NCBI GenBank assembly: GCA_022841745.1
Contig: JALHQW010000060.1
Span: 1 to 44,526 of the forward strand
Reading direction: 5' to 3'
DNA: 44,526 nucleotides
DNA from: Saprospiraceae bacterium
GTDB lineage: Bacteria > Bacteroidota > Bacteroidia > Chitinophagales > Saprospiraceae
The notes under the pieces are model-generated. The model was not told where the DNA came from, searched no databases, and saw nothing but the letters and a program-made list of their open reading frames with translations. Position 1 is the first letter of the stretch. Each line of letters begins with the position of its first letter. Position numbers and translations under genes: made by a program. Shown here piece by piece: positions 35,201 to 43,173 of this stretch.

Positions 35201-35935
35201 AAACGAACCGTGGTCACTACACTCGGCGCTGTGATGATGGTCAAACTCGCATTTGATGACCAAGTCCTGCGTGCCAAGTACCTTGCCATTGCGGGCATCC
35301 ACCTGAACCACAAAATAGTTTTGGGCATCAAGGGTATAGATTTCTACTTCCCAAACAAGCCGCAGCGAGCCATCAGCTGAAACGGCATAAACCAGTTTCA
35401 CTGGAATGTCATTCTGCGAAATGCCGCCCCTGCTCACGAGCGTTTTTTGGGCTGCATTGTTTTCGCTCTTTAGTACGGAAAATGCCGATTTCGCTTGTAA
35501 ATCAAGGCTTTTCGCTGCGTTTTTTACCGCTTCTATCGGTGAAAGGCTTGCATTGCCCTTGCTCAGGCGGGTGTCAAGTTTCTTCTGAAACGTGTTGCCA
35601 ACGAACAATACCTCACCGTTTTTTTGGAGGTGCAGGCCAAAGATGGCATCCTTGATTTCGGTGCCATTGTAACGTTGCTGAACGTACACGTGGCTCACGC
35701 CATTATGTGCGTCCGTGTAGCTGTCTTTCACATAAATGTCAGAGACGTCGGTATTGGTGAAACCCAATGCCGATTTGTTTTTCGTTAAATAGTCGGTGAC
35801 TTGTCGTAGGGAAGGGTCGGATTGTGCGGTAGTCTTAAAAGAGCACAAAACGCTCAGTACAAATACGGCAATAGCCAATATTTCTGCCGAAAAAGAATTG
35901 TGGTTGTTCTGCATGGCGGGAGGTAAACTTTTCAT
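32258..35935 (-). CDS. M36 (fungalysin) family secreted metalloprotease with PA and T9SS domains
   Basis: 1225 residues: a secreted zinc endopeptidase. Signal peptide about 1-38, then a fungalysin/thermolysin propeptide (FTP, about 45-215: VSHVYVQQRYNGTEI) that keeps the enzyme inactive. The catalytic domain has the zinc motif HEYGH (H617, E618, H621) and the third ligand in EGWSD (E644). A protease-associated (PA) domain (about 455-560: GKIVLIDRGSCAFVEKAM) is inserted before the active site. Downstream are a DUF11-type repeat (about 835-920: VKSAAAQVNNGQQLAYTLTI), a jelly-roll domain (about 925-1085: FRFSSDVLSGGVGWYIDDV) and a type A T9SS sorting domain. A promoter lies at 35976-36002 and a strong terminator after the stop. 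An internal ATG at 35914 is an alternative start, but the upstream one adds the positively charged MKSLPP head. Confidence 0.93.
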   Translation of the reverse strand: MKSLPPAMQNNHNSFSAEILAIAVFVLSVLCSFKTTAQSDPSLRQVTDYLTKNKSALGFTNTDVSDIYVKDSYTDAHNGVSHVYVQQRYNGTEIKDAIFGLHLQKNGEVLFVGNTFQKKLDTRLSKGNASLSPIEAVKNAAKSLDLQAKSAFSVLKSENNAAQKTLVSRGGISQNDIPVKLVYAVSADGSLRLVWEVEIYTLDAQNYFVVQVDARNGKVLGTQDLVIKCEFDHHHSAECSDHGSFELPAEIFSQDCDDISSVFEKNPMVAGNFYRVYNAPVEAPSFGGRTLVNTSGDPISSPLGWHYDGTVPYSITKGNNVYAYEDKAGAGAGTSPNGGIPSQPLFFDFPVNLNQQPGTYTNAAVTNLFYWNNYIHDVMYRYGFTEPAGNFQTNNLNKGGTGVDAVLAEAQDGGGTNNANFLTLPDGVPGRMQMYLWTSNAPAELVHIQSSPSYPAGNVHFTAIQAAFGANINQTGFTGQLVIVENNQNMVPACTNACGCGTGQGVGLPPNNNVAGKIVLIDRGSCAFVEKAMGAQLGGAAGVIIVNNIPGGGILAMGGDAQSGAPAITIPAVMISYEDGLELKDEIALGNVIIALKRLVPAPPMKDGDFDNGIVVHEYGHGISTRLTGGPSTTCLSGDEQAGEGWSDYFAMMLTMNPSTIATIAAEGRGVGSYVFDQPTSGLGIRPAKYSTDMNVNPYTYADISNTEISVPHGVGFIFATALWEMTWNLIEAYGYDTNINSGDLTKGNILALQLVTDGLKLQPCSPTFLQSRDAILAADQALTGGVNQCLIWEAFAKRGMGFSAVSGTNARGNEIEAFDLPTTCLANVKIVKSAAAQVNNGQQLAYTLTISNTGAVTATGIVVTDPLPTGSTYVAGSASNDGSVVNGVVSFPIFSLNPGQTTTRSFNVTVNTATSTTLNFFDDMEDGINQWNPSVGANAFTYSNAQRHSGTYAWFASDPNNASNQTLDFANEVTLPTNAQLRFWHKFDTEAGFDGGVVELSNDGGLTWINLGSQMTQNGYNDFVPAANNPLINGFAFGGSSNGWIQTVVNLGIFANQGVIIRFRFSSDVLSGGVGWYIDDVVLGKNITQVNNTAAFVAAGNLAGASSVSTLVLAPGQNIGAPTGERGLEQPQALRSNQQTDLKVTAYPNPARDLVNLKLDGTTSGDVHVRIISAQGQLVHGLTIRSGELSPVITVDVSHLATGLYWLNLQDDVSAQTVKVLVEE

Positions 35936-35975
35936 TTCATTGAATTAATTACGATGATTAAATTGATTGACATTG

Positions 35976-36002
35976 CAAAGATGCTGGCCCTAAAACCTGC
36001 AA
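35976..36002 (-). promoter_or_regulatory. Promoter of the M36 protease gene
   Basis: Minus-strand TTG (36002-36000), 16 bp, then CATCTTTG (35983-35976), matching TAnnTTTG except for C in place of the first T. It lies 41 bp upstream of the ATG at 35935. Confidence 0.4.
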
Positions 36003-36070
36003 TCGGGGAGGACTGATATGGCTTGTTTTATGAGGAAAATTTTAGGTAGAAATAGCTTTAAAATAAAAAA

Positions 36071-36096
36071 GCAGCAGCGGCAAATGCCACTGCTGC
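36071..36096 (-). terminator. Intrinsic terminator after the 36142-37914 gene
   Basis: GCAGCAGCGGC, loop AAAT, GCCACTGCTGC: an 11-bp stem with one wobble position, followed on the minus strand by TTTTTTATTTTA. It is 45 bp past the stop codon. Confidence 0.9.
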
Positions 36097-36141
36097 AAGG
36101 GTGATTTCTTGGATAAAATGCGCTTAAAAATGATGGTTTTC

Positions 36142-37914
36142 TTAACCCTTCATCTTAACAAATCGCTTTGGTGCCACACCTTCAATTAGCAAAAGGTACA
36201 TGCTCGGCTGTAGATGTGCTAAGTCAATGCGCAGGTTGGCGAAGTCAGATTCAATTTTTTGCAGACCAATAAGGTTGCCCGATACATCATAGATACTGAC
36301 ATACTCCGCTTGGATAGTCGCTGGTAATTTCAGGAACATCTCATCATGAGCAGGATTAGGATATGCCTCGAATTCGGCCAGTTGTTTAGCGGTGGTGGCC
36401 AAGGCCATATCACTGGTTACCTTGAAGGGGCTGAGTGAAGTAATATGCTCCCTTGTGATACTAAAATAGTCATTTGCCTCAACACTGGCCTGTGCAAAAG
36501 CGTGGCTGTCCCATGCACCATTCACATAGTGACTGATGTAGCAAGCGTTATGGTCGAAGCCATTTACCGTTGCATTGGCATTCCAGTAAAATTTAAAATC
36601 GAGGTCAAGTTGTGCATTTGCATTTGCCGAACTAATGAACCAGGTATGATCCACCAAGCTTTCCGACACCGTCAGGTCTGAGCCAGTCTCGCCTTGGGCA
36701 AAAACACCCGCCGCCACGCTAACCCCGATTTGTGCATTGGCTGCGCCTTGGTTTTGAGCTACAATCGAAGGAAAATACCCCTCAATAGTTCCGCATGGGA
36801 ACAAAACGCCACTGTTGCCAGCTTCCACAAATAGCGATAACTCGCCTTGGCCATTTGTAACCACAAAGCTGCTCTCACTGCCTCCTGCTATCGTAGCACC
36901 AGCGGAAAGCGTCAAATCATTCGCACCCAAAATTAGGTTGCCTTGCTGTAAATCCAACGTTCCATTGACTGTCAAGTCGGAGTTCAAGGTCACCGTGCCG
37001 CTGGTCTGGCTGATGGTGAAAGTGCCGAGCGTCGAGCCGTTTTGCGCAAAGGCAAGGGACACGTTGCCCGTGCCGTCCAGCACGAGGCCAGCATTTGCAT
37101 CTCCCGAAATAGCGGCTTGGGCAGTTTGTTGCGCCGTTCCAGTAAGGGTCAATTGATTGCCAGAAAGAACGAGGTGCCCTGTAAGGAGGCGAAGCGAATC
37201 CGTAACCGCCAGGTCATCGTTTAATGTAAGGCTCTGGTTGGAGTTCGAGAGTTGCACGGTAAGGTTGGCAATGGTTCCTAGTTCGGCTTCCGCACCCGTT
37301 GTGCTGGATGGGCCAGTGTACATCAGGTTGATGTCACCTGCCGTTTGCAGGGTCCCGCTCCCTGCCAGGAAAACGCCGCCAGCCATTTCAATGGTAGCAC
37401 CTGCGTCAAGCATGAGCGAACCATTATTGGCTATCGAAAAATTGCCAGCCGAGATAGAAAGCATGGTCTGCACTTGCAAATCAGCTTGAAGCGTCAGCGC
37501 CGTGCTGGCGGATTCCAGTGTGCCTACGGTAATTTCGCCTGTAGTGGCAATGGCACCATTTGCACCGACTGTTAAATGGTGGATAATTAAATCGCCTGTT
37601 CCAACCACCGTTCCGGCAGTGAGTACGAGTTCATGCCCCGCACTTTGGACGTTGCCGAGCAAGTTCATGGTGGCCAATGGGTTGTTGATAGTTACATCCA
37701 CGTCCATGGTCACGGTCACGTTTGCTGCAACGATAATCTGATGGGCGCCAGTGATGTTTGTGCCGGGAGCATTGCCTCCCCAAGTGAGGGCACTGCTCCA
37801 GTTTCCTGAAACGACAGCTGTGTAAGTAGTGGATTTTGCTGCAAATGGCAGCACCGCTAATACTAAAACCAATAAGGAAGCCTGCACCAGTTTTTGGATG
37901 GATTCACGCATCAT
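36142..37914 (-). CDS. Secreted repeat-rich protein with T9SS sorting domain
   Basis: 590 residues from the ATG at 37914; the frame reaches a TTG at 37944, but MMRESIQKLVQASLLVLVLA is a proper signal peptide from here. The mature part (about 30-400) is rich in Thr, Ser, Asn and Gly and built of short beta-strand repeats (GTVVGTGDLIIHHLTVG, GNQLTLTGTAQQTAQ, TVNGTLDLQQGNLILGAN), consistent with a beta-helix or filament stalk as in autotransporter-like adhesins. A jelly-like domain with few charged residues follows, then a type A T9SS sorting domain (FEAYPNPAHDEMFL ... KRFVKMKG). No enzymatic motif. It has a plausible promoter at 37968-37996 and its own terminator, so it is monocistronic. Likely a surface or matrix protein (inference). 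Confidence 0.82.
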   Translation of the reverse strand: MMRESIQKLVQASLLVLVLAVLPFAAKSTTYTAVVSGNWSSALTWGGNAPGTNITGAHQIIVAANVTVTMDVDVTINNPLATMNLLGNVQSAGHELVLTAGTVVGTGDLIIHHLTVGANGAIATTGEITVGTLESASTALTLQADLQVQTMLSISAGNFSIANNGSLMLDAGATIEMAGGVFLAGSGTLQTAGDINLMYTGPSSTTGAEAELGTIANLTVQLSNSNQSLTLNDDLAVTDSLRLLTGHLVLSGNQLTLTGTAQQTAQAAISGDANAGLVLDGTGNVSLAFAQNGSTLGTFTISQTSGTVTLNSDLTVNGTLDLQQGNLILGANDLTLSAGATIAGGSESSFVVTNGQGELSLFVEAGNSGVLFPCGTIEGYFPSIVAQNQGAANAQIGVSVAAGVFAQGETGSDLTVSESLVDHTWFISSANANAQLDLDFKFYWNANATVNGFDHNACYISHYVNGAWDSHAFAQASVEANDYFSITREHITSLSPFKVTSDMALATTAKQLAEFEAYPNPAHDEMFLKLPATIQAEYVSIYDVSGNLIGLQKIESDFANLRIDLAHLQPSMYLLLIEGVAPKRFVKMKG

Positions 37915-37967
37915 AGGATTAAAATTTTTAGTGGCGAATGTCAAACGAAAACAGCAGTTTCATCGTC

Positions 37968-37996
37968 CAAAAATGTCATAAATCATTGATCTTCAA
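37968..37996 (-). promoter_or_regulatory. Promoter of the 36142-37914 gene
   Basis: Minus-strand TTG (37996-37994), 18 bp, then CATTTTTG (37975-37968), matching TAnnTTTG except for the first base. It would give a leader of about 45 nt to the ATG at 37914. Confidence 0.35.
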
Positions 37997-38394
37997 AAAA
38001 TTATGCGACAAAAACTCCTTTCCGTTCTTCACCCTACCTATTTAAAAAATGCGGTAACGATAGGGGGTAAGTGTTTTACGTTACCATTTTCATACAACAA
38101 AATTGCCCGCTAAGTGCCTCCGAGACGGTGTCATCTGATTTCCACTTTCATTTGAGTAAAAAATGTCGGTATGAAAAACAGGCTGCGTTGAATGTGCCCA
38201 TCCTTGTTTTTTCCGCATAACCTTCACCATATCAGAACTGGGAAGCCAGGAGGGCAAGCACCTGCAACTTTGTGGTAGAAAGAAGAAGAATTAAATTAGT
38301 ATTCCATGATTTAATCCCCGAAACTGGTTTAGCCCTTAAAGCATTCGCCATATTCAATCCCCTGATAGAAGTCATTTAACCTCCATCAAAGTTT

Positions 38395-38580
38395 TATATG
38401 GCGATAACGGAGAACTGGATGCCCGGCCTTTGGTTGGGTATCCGGCCTCCAATTACACAAGACATTGCAGTATTTGAAATAGGAGTGGTGTTTTTCTTGT
38501 TTACATTCACTCCCTAAGTCAGTTTGTTATGAGGGTTTTAGGTGGAAACTAAGCTGGTCACCTAAAAACCCTTTTTTTTT
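38395..38580 (+). ncRNA. Candidate small RNA ending in an orphan terminator
   Basis: Plus-strand hairpin GGGTTTTAGGTG / CACCTAAAAACCC (one bulge) is followed directly by nine Ts (38572-38580), yet there is no plus-strand gene within 12 kb upstream. A second stem (38417-38443, GGATGCCCGGCC / GGTTGGGTATCC with wobbles) lies within 100 bp. This suggests a short structured transcript. The 5' end is a guess; no good promoter was found. Confidence 0.25.
38533..38580 (+). terminator. Orphan intrinsic terminator
   Basis: 12-bp stem with one bulge and a nine-T tract on the plus strand, 580 bp inside a gene-free region. On the minus strand there is no T-tract after the stem, so it points to plus-strand transcription. 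Confidence 0.65.
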
Positions 38581-38915
38581 GAATAAAATATTAAATCGTG
38601 GTTTGATAACCCCTCCCGTTAAAAACACCCGCTATCAACGTAGAATTTGTTCTCCCATAGTTCATACTGCCAAGTTTTGGCCATGGGCCTGGGGTAGCGT
38701 AGCCACCCCAGCGACCCCCTTTCCTTACTAAAGCGGCGACTCCTTACCTAATTCAGCGCAGTGCGCTATTTTCATTACTAAAAAAACCTCGTTGCTCCGC
38801 TCGTGCTATTACCGAAAAGCAATTTTGAGGCGGTTTGCCGCTAAAAGGTTCTTGAAGTTCTAAGGTTCTGCGGGGTTAGGGTTTGGGGCTTTTAGGATTT
38901 GGGGGCAAAACCTAA

Positions 38916-39090
38916 TTCTACTTTGTCACTTTAGAAAGTATTCCAAAAGAACGCTTCAAAGTTTAGGAACACGTCTCGGAACACGTCGCTTTTGTTCCCG
39001 CAGTGCGGGAACAAAAGCGACGTGTTCCGAGACTTTGACAGCCTTCTTTCAGGTCTTGAATTTGGAATTCGCTAAAGTGACAAAGTAGAA
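38916..39090. mobile_element. MITE-like element with 19-bp terminal inverted repeats
   Basis: Perfect 19-bp inverted repeats TTCTACTTTGTCACTTTAG (38916-38934) and its reverse complement (39072-39090) bound a 175-bp segment. The 4 bp just outside each end are both CTAA (38912-38915 and 39091-39094), as expected for a target-site duplication. The centre is a 61-bp perfect palindrome. There is no transposase, so if mobile it would be moved in trans. Confidence 0.65.
38973..39033. repeat. 61-bp perfect palindrome (30-bp arms, 1-nt centre)
   Basis: Left arm 38973-39002 and right arm 39004-39033 are exact reverse complements around a single G (…TTCCCGCA-G-TGCGGGAA…). It would form a very stable hairpin in RNA or a cruciform in DNA. 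The left arm begins after a direct repeat of GGAACACGTC. Confidence 0.95.
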
Positions 39091-39154
39091 CTAAGCACAA
39101 ATCATTTCGAAAGGTTGAAAATCTAACCAACCATTTCAAAAACAACATCAGGCC

Positions 39155-39418
39155 AAAACCTGAAAACCCCAAAACCCCAAAACCCCAAAACCCCAAAACC
39201 CGAAAACCCCAAAACCCCAAAACCCGAAAACCCCAAAACCCCAAAACCCCAAAACCCCAAAACCCGAAAACCCCAAAACCCCAAAACCCGAAAACCCCAA
39301 AACCCCAAAACCCCAAAACCCCAAAACCCCAAAACCCCAAAACCCCAAAACCCCAAAACCCCAAAACCCCAAAACCCCAAAACCCGAAAACCCCAAAACC
39401 CCAAAACCCCAAAACCCC
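39155..39418. repeat. 33-copy octanucleotide array AAAACCCC (G4T4 on the minus strand)
   Basis: Exactly 33 tandem 8-bp units. Most are AAAACCCC; unit 1 is AAAACCTG and units 6, 9, 14, 17 and 29 are AAAACCCG. The minus strand reads TTTTGGGG, the repeat of some ciliate telomeres, and could fold into G-quadruplexes. All three minus frames stay open through it, giving long GFWGFGVL-type ORFs that are not real genes. Confidence 0.98.
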
Positions 39419-39466
39419 AAAACTTCACAAACCATTACCCGTACTTGAGCGACCCAACAAAAACAA

Positions 39467-39493
39467 AAGCCCCTGGCGCAATGCCAGGGGCTT
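39467..39493 (-). terminator. Intrinsic terminator after the M4 protease gene
   Basis: AAGCCCCTGGC, loop GCAAT, GCCAGGGGCTT: a perfect 11-bp stem followed on the minus strand by TTTTGTTTTTG. It is 48 bp past the stop at 39541. Confidence 0.9.
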
Positions 39494-39540
39494 AGTATAG
39501 TGTTTAACAGGAGAGGCTTAAACGTGTTTTGCTTTTTAGA

Positions 39541-42500
39541 TTATTTTTCAACAACTAACTTTTCATAGAATTGTGCGCTGGGAGTCTGCACTTTTACGAG
39601 GTAAATCCCCGCACTGAAATTCGATAAATCTAACTTCAAATTTTCCCCGCTACCTGGTTCCCAAATTTTTGCAAATACCCGCTCACCTGCCATGCAATAA
39701 ATGCCTATCATAACAGACTGGGGGGCTTCGAAGTTTGGCAAAACCAACGTGGCCGAACCCTTTGCCGGATTGGGGAAAATGGTCATTTCCTCTGCATTTG
39801 CAGTAGAATGATACCCACCGCTCGGTGCCATTGCACCGAGCGGATTGGTCTTTCTCGCCAGCACCAAACCGCCAGGTGTACCCGTCATGGAAGCAGTAAA
39901 ACTGCCTCCTATGATGCTTGCGGGCGTCTTGTAAATGGCAGCGTGGGTAGTTGCAGACTCAGCAGAATTGCTGGCCGTGGCACCATCAATGGTGCTGGCA
40001 GTAGTATTGAACAATCGGAGGTTGCTGCGCAACGCGTTGGAAGCAGCTTCGTAGCCGTTCAGTTCGTCCTGTGAGTAGTAAAGCGTGATGTCCAGGTTTG
40101 CATTACTGGTGCCAAATTCAGGTACGAGCCGGATGGCCTTGTCCGTGCTCTTACCTCCGTTGAACCAACTCTTTGCACTGGTGCCCGCCCGCTCTACCGA
40201 CAGGGTGGTGCAGCCATAGTTGTGGCCCGTGTTGTTCTTGATTTTTGCCAAAAGCTGGCCATCGTTGGCGCTGTAGAAGTACACCGTGGCGTTGGGGCCG
40301 AGGAGTTCCTCCCCAGCATCGGCCAATTGCGTTTCAATGTGGCGGGTTGTGGCGTTCACCCGCACCTCATCAAAACTGAAGCTGTAGGCAGGATTGCCAA
40401 GCAGCGGGTCGTTCAGCCAGCGCCATCCGAGGTAGAACTGGCGGTTGTCGAACAGCTGGCTGAGATTGGCAGCGTAGGTATCTGATTTTGGTGTGAGGCC
40501 GAAATTGTCGCCTACAAAAATATCGCCCGTTTCAAAGAAGTTGATGCCGTCAAACGAGTACACCAGGGCTGCATAATCAAAAGGCGCACCACCACCAACG
40601 GCCAAATCTGTTTCACCGCCTGCCGTCCAGTCGAAGCTCACCGTTACATTGCTCAGGCCACGTGCATCAATCAAGCCTGTGTGGAGAATGAGGTCGGTTG
40701 GGTTGTTGTTCGCTTCATAAGTGGGCACCAAGCCCGTGGCACTGATATAAGCCCTGCCGAGGTAGCTTCCAAAGTTCCAAGCATTGAGGCTACCAATATT
40801 GGTCTTGATTCCCCAGCCAGACGGGATGGAAGTTGTCAAGAACCGTTCGTAGAGAAGGCTCTTGTCGCCAATGCCTACAATTGGGTTCACATCGTCATCG
40901 GTTATGGAAAGCGTATAAACATCGCTGCCGGGCACTGCACCAGCTCCAGTGGGAATGCTTAATACAATCGTTTCGGTGCCCTCGAAGGCTGCGTCGTCCA
41001 GTAGGTTGATGGTAATTGTTTTAACCAAAAAATGACTGGTGGGATGTGTGACGTTGCTGTTGGAGATGGTGTAATCAACTCCAAGCGAAGCGGTGCCACC
41101 GATATTGAGGTTGAAATTGAGCGGGGCATTTACGAACATGCGCACAGCCAAGCTCTTGCTGTCATTGCAAAGCCCCGGCCCTTGCGCAGCCTCGCTTATG
41201 TTTTCAGCGGCTACCAGAAAGCCGACAGGGATGACGCTTCCACCAGTCTCGCAGGTAAAAGCTGGCCCGACACCTACTGCAAACCAAGCATTGGTGACAG
41301 CTTCTTCTTCGGCAGAGCAAGGCCCGTAAGCTGCCCTTGTGTACGATATGGAAGCTGCACGAGCCTCGGCAAAGGTAGCGTTCGGCGTCAGCATCACCTC
41401 GGTGCCGAAGGCAATCAGCTCCGAAGTTTCGAAGCCTACGCCATCCACGCTGTACGTTTGGTTTTTATCATTGATGCCATCGTCAGGCGCAGTACCGCTG
41501 CCAGCGGTGAGCAAGTAGAACCACTTGTTGAGCACGCCACTGTTGGTGTGCACGCCGCACTGGTCATTGGCCAGGTTGGGTTCGCCGCACTCTGGGTTGA
41601 TCCAGTTGCTTCCACCATAGGTATCGGGGTCGCCCACGGCCTTTGGGTTGTCCATGAAACGAAGGGCATTGTTGGGGTCATTTGGCCCTGTGCGAAAATC
41701 AATCTGCTCACCGATTCCCCAAATATTGAAACCGAAACTTTGGCTTGGAAACTGTTCCATCACGTAGTTTTCCATACAAGCTGCCCAGATGTCGCTAAAG
41801 CCCTCGTTCATGGCCCCGCTTTCCCGCTGATAAACCAAGTCGGAAGTACTGGAACAAACAGCGTGGCCAATCTCGTGGCCGCACACGTCGAGCGAGGTTA
41901 GGGGCGCAAAACCATCTACCTGGGTAGCGCCGAGGTCTTTGTAGCTGCCATCGCCATAGGTCATGGCACTACCGTTCCAAAAAGCGTTGTCGTAGCCTTC
42001 ACCGTAGTGCACATAGCTGTTGATTTTGGCATTGTTGTCGTCGTAGCTATGCCGATCGTGGCGTTCGAGCCAGTAGTCGTACACCATTGAAGCCCCCCAA
42101 TGGGCGTCCCAGGCAATATCGTCATTGATGGCTTCTTCAACGGTAGGCGCAGGATCTCGGACGTGCTCTGCATGCGTCCATATATTATCGTCATCCACGA
42201 AATCAGCGGCAAGGCCATAAACAAAGGGAATGGAAATGGGCGCACCACCAATGCCGTTCATGTCGTAAGTCTGGATGCCGTTCCCACGGCTTTCGTCCAG
42301 GAGGATATAGTAGTCCTGGTCGCCGTAGTATTCTGGGCTGGGGTTTGCTCCCAAAACCAGTTTGGTGCCGATTTGCTGAATGCCAGCATAGCGGGTTTGA
42401 ACGGGGGTTGTTACGTGCTTGATAATAGCATCGCTGAGCATGATGCTCCCATCATGTGCGTTCACGTAAACCCAATTGCGGCTGACAGGCTCGTTGGCGT

Positions 42501-43173
42501 AGATATTGAATTTCCAGGCGAGGTCGAGGTCAGTCTCAGGAGTGCCAAAATCGTCAACGATAACCAATTCGCCCTTGGGGAGATACTCGCCATAAGCTTG
42601 GTTAATCTGCTTCAACATCCCTGGTGCCAACATGCCCCGCCATAGGTTCTGCACATATTCCCATACATATTCTTTTGCCCCAACAAACTGCTTGGCAAAT
42701 TCGAGTGCCTTTTCCTCTGAAATACTAGGAATCGTGTTTACACCTTTCAATTCGTAGAATTCCCCGCTCAGTGCAGCGACCTTTCCTTGTTTCGAAAGCA
42801 CGTTGTACTGTCCATGCGCCAGTTTTATTCCTTTGTAGAATTGTTGAAAACGGGTGACGCTCAAACCGTTCTTCAGTTTGGCGTTTTTCAGCGGTTCGAG
42901 CCTATCTTCTACTTTGAGTTGAAGAAAGTTTTTTAATAAGCGACGTGCATCCCGCATTTGGTAGCCTTCTTTTTTGAAAACATCGAAGCGGATGGTCTGT
43001 GGAGTACCCCTCAAAGGCGACATTTCCACAGATTTTACTTTTTTGTCTTGCTCAATGGCTTGTTTTTGTTGAAGCATTTGTTGTGCGTTCTTTTGACCAA
43101 TAGCAAGAGAGCTAAAAGCAAACAGCATTAAACAGGTCAAGGTGTGGGTTAGGTAGAAATTGATTTCTTTCAC
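39541..43173 (-). CDS. M4 (thermolysin) family secreted metalloprotease with Calx-beta and T9SS domains
   Basis: 1210 residues from a GTG at 43173 (a TTG at 43182 adds three); there is no usable ATG before the signal peptide (INFYLTHTLTCLMLFAFSSL). A propeptide of the FTP/PepSY type covers about 40-250 (LSVTRFQQFYKGIKLAHGQY). The catalytic domain has HEIGH (H433, E434, H437) and NEGFSD with the third zinc ligand E457, 20 residues after the last His, exactly the thermolysin spacing. Then come a Calx-beta-like domain (about 650-760: GTASLGVDYTIS, EGTETIVLSI), a jelly-roll domain (about 775-930) and a type A T9SS sorting domain (TIFPNPAKGSATL ... KLVVEK). Predicted secreted zinc endopeptidase activated by propeptide removal. 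Monocistronic with its own terminator. Confidence 0.93.
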   Translation of the reverse strand: MKEINFYLTHTLTCLMLFAFSSLAIGQKNAQQMLQQKQAIEQDKKVKSVEMSPLRGTPQTIRFDVFKKEGYQMRDARRLLKNFLQLKVEDRLEPLKNAKLKNGLSVTRFQQFYKGIKLAHGQYNVLSKQGKVAALSGEFYELKGVNTIPSISEEKALEFAKQFVGAKEYVWEYVQNLWRGMLAPGMLKQINQAYGEYLPKGELVIVDDFGTPETDLDLAWKFNIYANEPVSRNWVYVNAHDGSIMLSDAIIKHVTTPVQTRYAGIQQIGTKLVLGANPSPEYYGDQDYYILLDESRGNGIQTYDMNGIGGAPISIPFVYGLAADFVDDDNIWTHAEHVRDPAPTVEEAINDDIAWDAHWGASMVYDYWLERHDRHSYDDNNAKINSYVHYGEGYDNAFWNGSAMTYGDGSYKDLGATQVDGFAPLTSLDVCGHEIGHAVCSSTSDLVYQRESGAMNEGFSDIWAACMENYVMEQFPSQSFGFNIWGIGEQIDFRTGPNDPNNALRFMDNPKAVGDPDTYGGSNWINPECGEPNLANDQCGVHTNSGVLNKWFYLLTAGSGTAPDDGINDKNQTYSVDGVGFETSELIAFGTEVMLTPNATFAEARAASISYTRAAYGPCSAEEEAVTNAWFAVGVGPAFTCETGGSVIPVGFLVAAENISEAAQGPGLCNDSKSLAVRMFVNAPLNFNLNIGGTASLGVDYTISNSNVTHPTSHFLVKTITINLLDDAAFEGTETIVLSIPTGAGAVPGSDVYTLSITDDDVNPIVGIGDKSLLYERFLTTSIPSGWGIKTNIGSLNAWNFGSYLGRAYISATGLVPTYEANNNPTDLILHTGLIDARGLSNVTVSFDWTAGGETDLAVGGGAPFDYAALVYSFDGINFFETGDIFVGDNFGLTPKSDTYAANLSQLFDNRQFYLGWRWLNDPLLGNPAYSFSFDEVRVNATTRHIETQLADAGEELLGPNATVYFYSANDGQLLAKIKNNTGHNYGCTTLSVERAGTSAKSWFNGGKSTDKAIRLVPEFGTSNANLDITLYYSQDELNGYEAASNALRSNLRLFNTTASTIDGATASNSAESATTHAAIYKTPASIIGGSFTASMTGTPGGLVLARKTNPLGAMAPSGGYHSTANAEEMTIFPNPAKGSATLVLPNFEAPQSVMIGIYCMAGERVFAKIWEPGSGENLKLDLSNFSAGIYLVKVQTPSAQFYEKLVVEK

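Larger units (their letters stand above)
37997..38915. other. Non-coding region with hairpins and remnants of repeats
   Basis: About 920 bp without a credible ORF. It holds a G-U-rich hairpin (38417-38443), an orphan plus-strand terminator (38533-38580), and between 38680 and 38870 several short palindromic pieces (CTGGGGT/ACCCCAG, GCGCAGTGCGC, GCGG/CCGC) that look like worn REP-type elements. Confidence 0.45.

Noticed and set aside
38963-39435. Long minus-strand ORFs reading GFWGFGVLGF in all three frames
   Set aside because: They are produced by the stop-free TTTTGGGG octamer array; being open in all frames at once shows low complexity, not coding.
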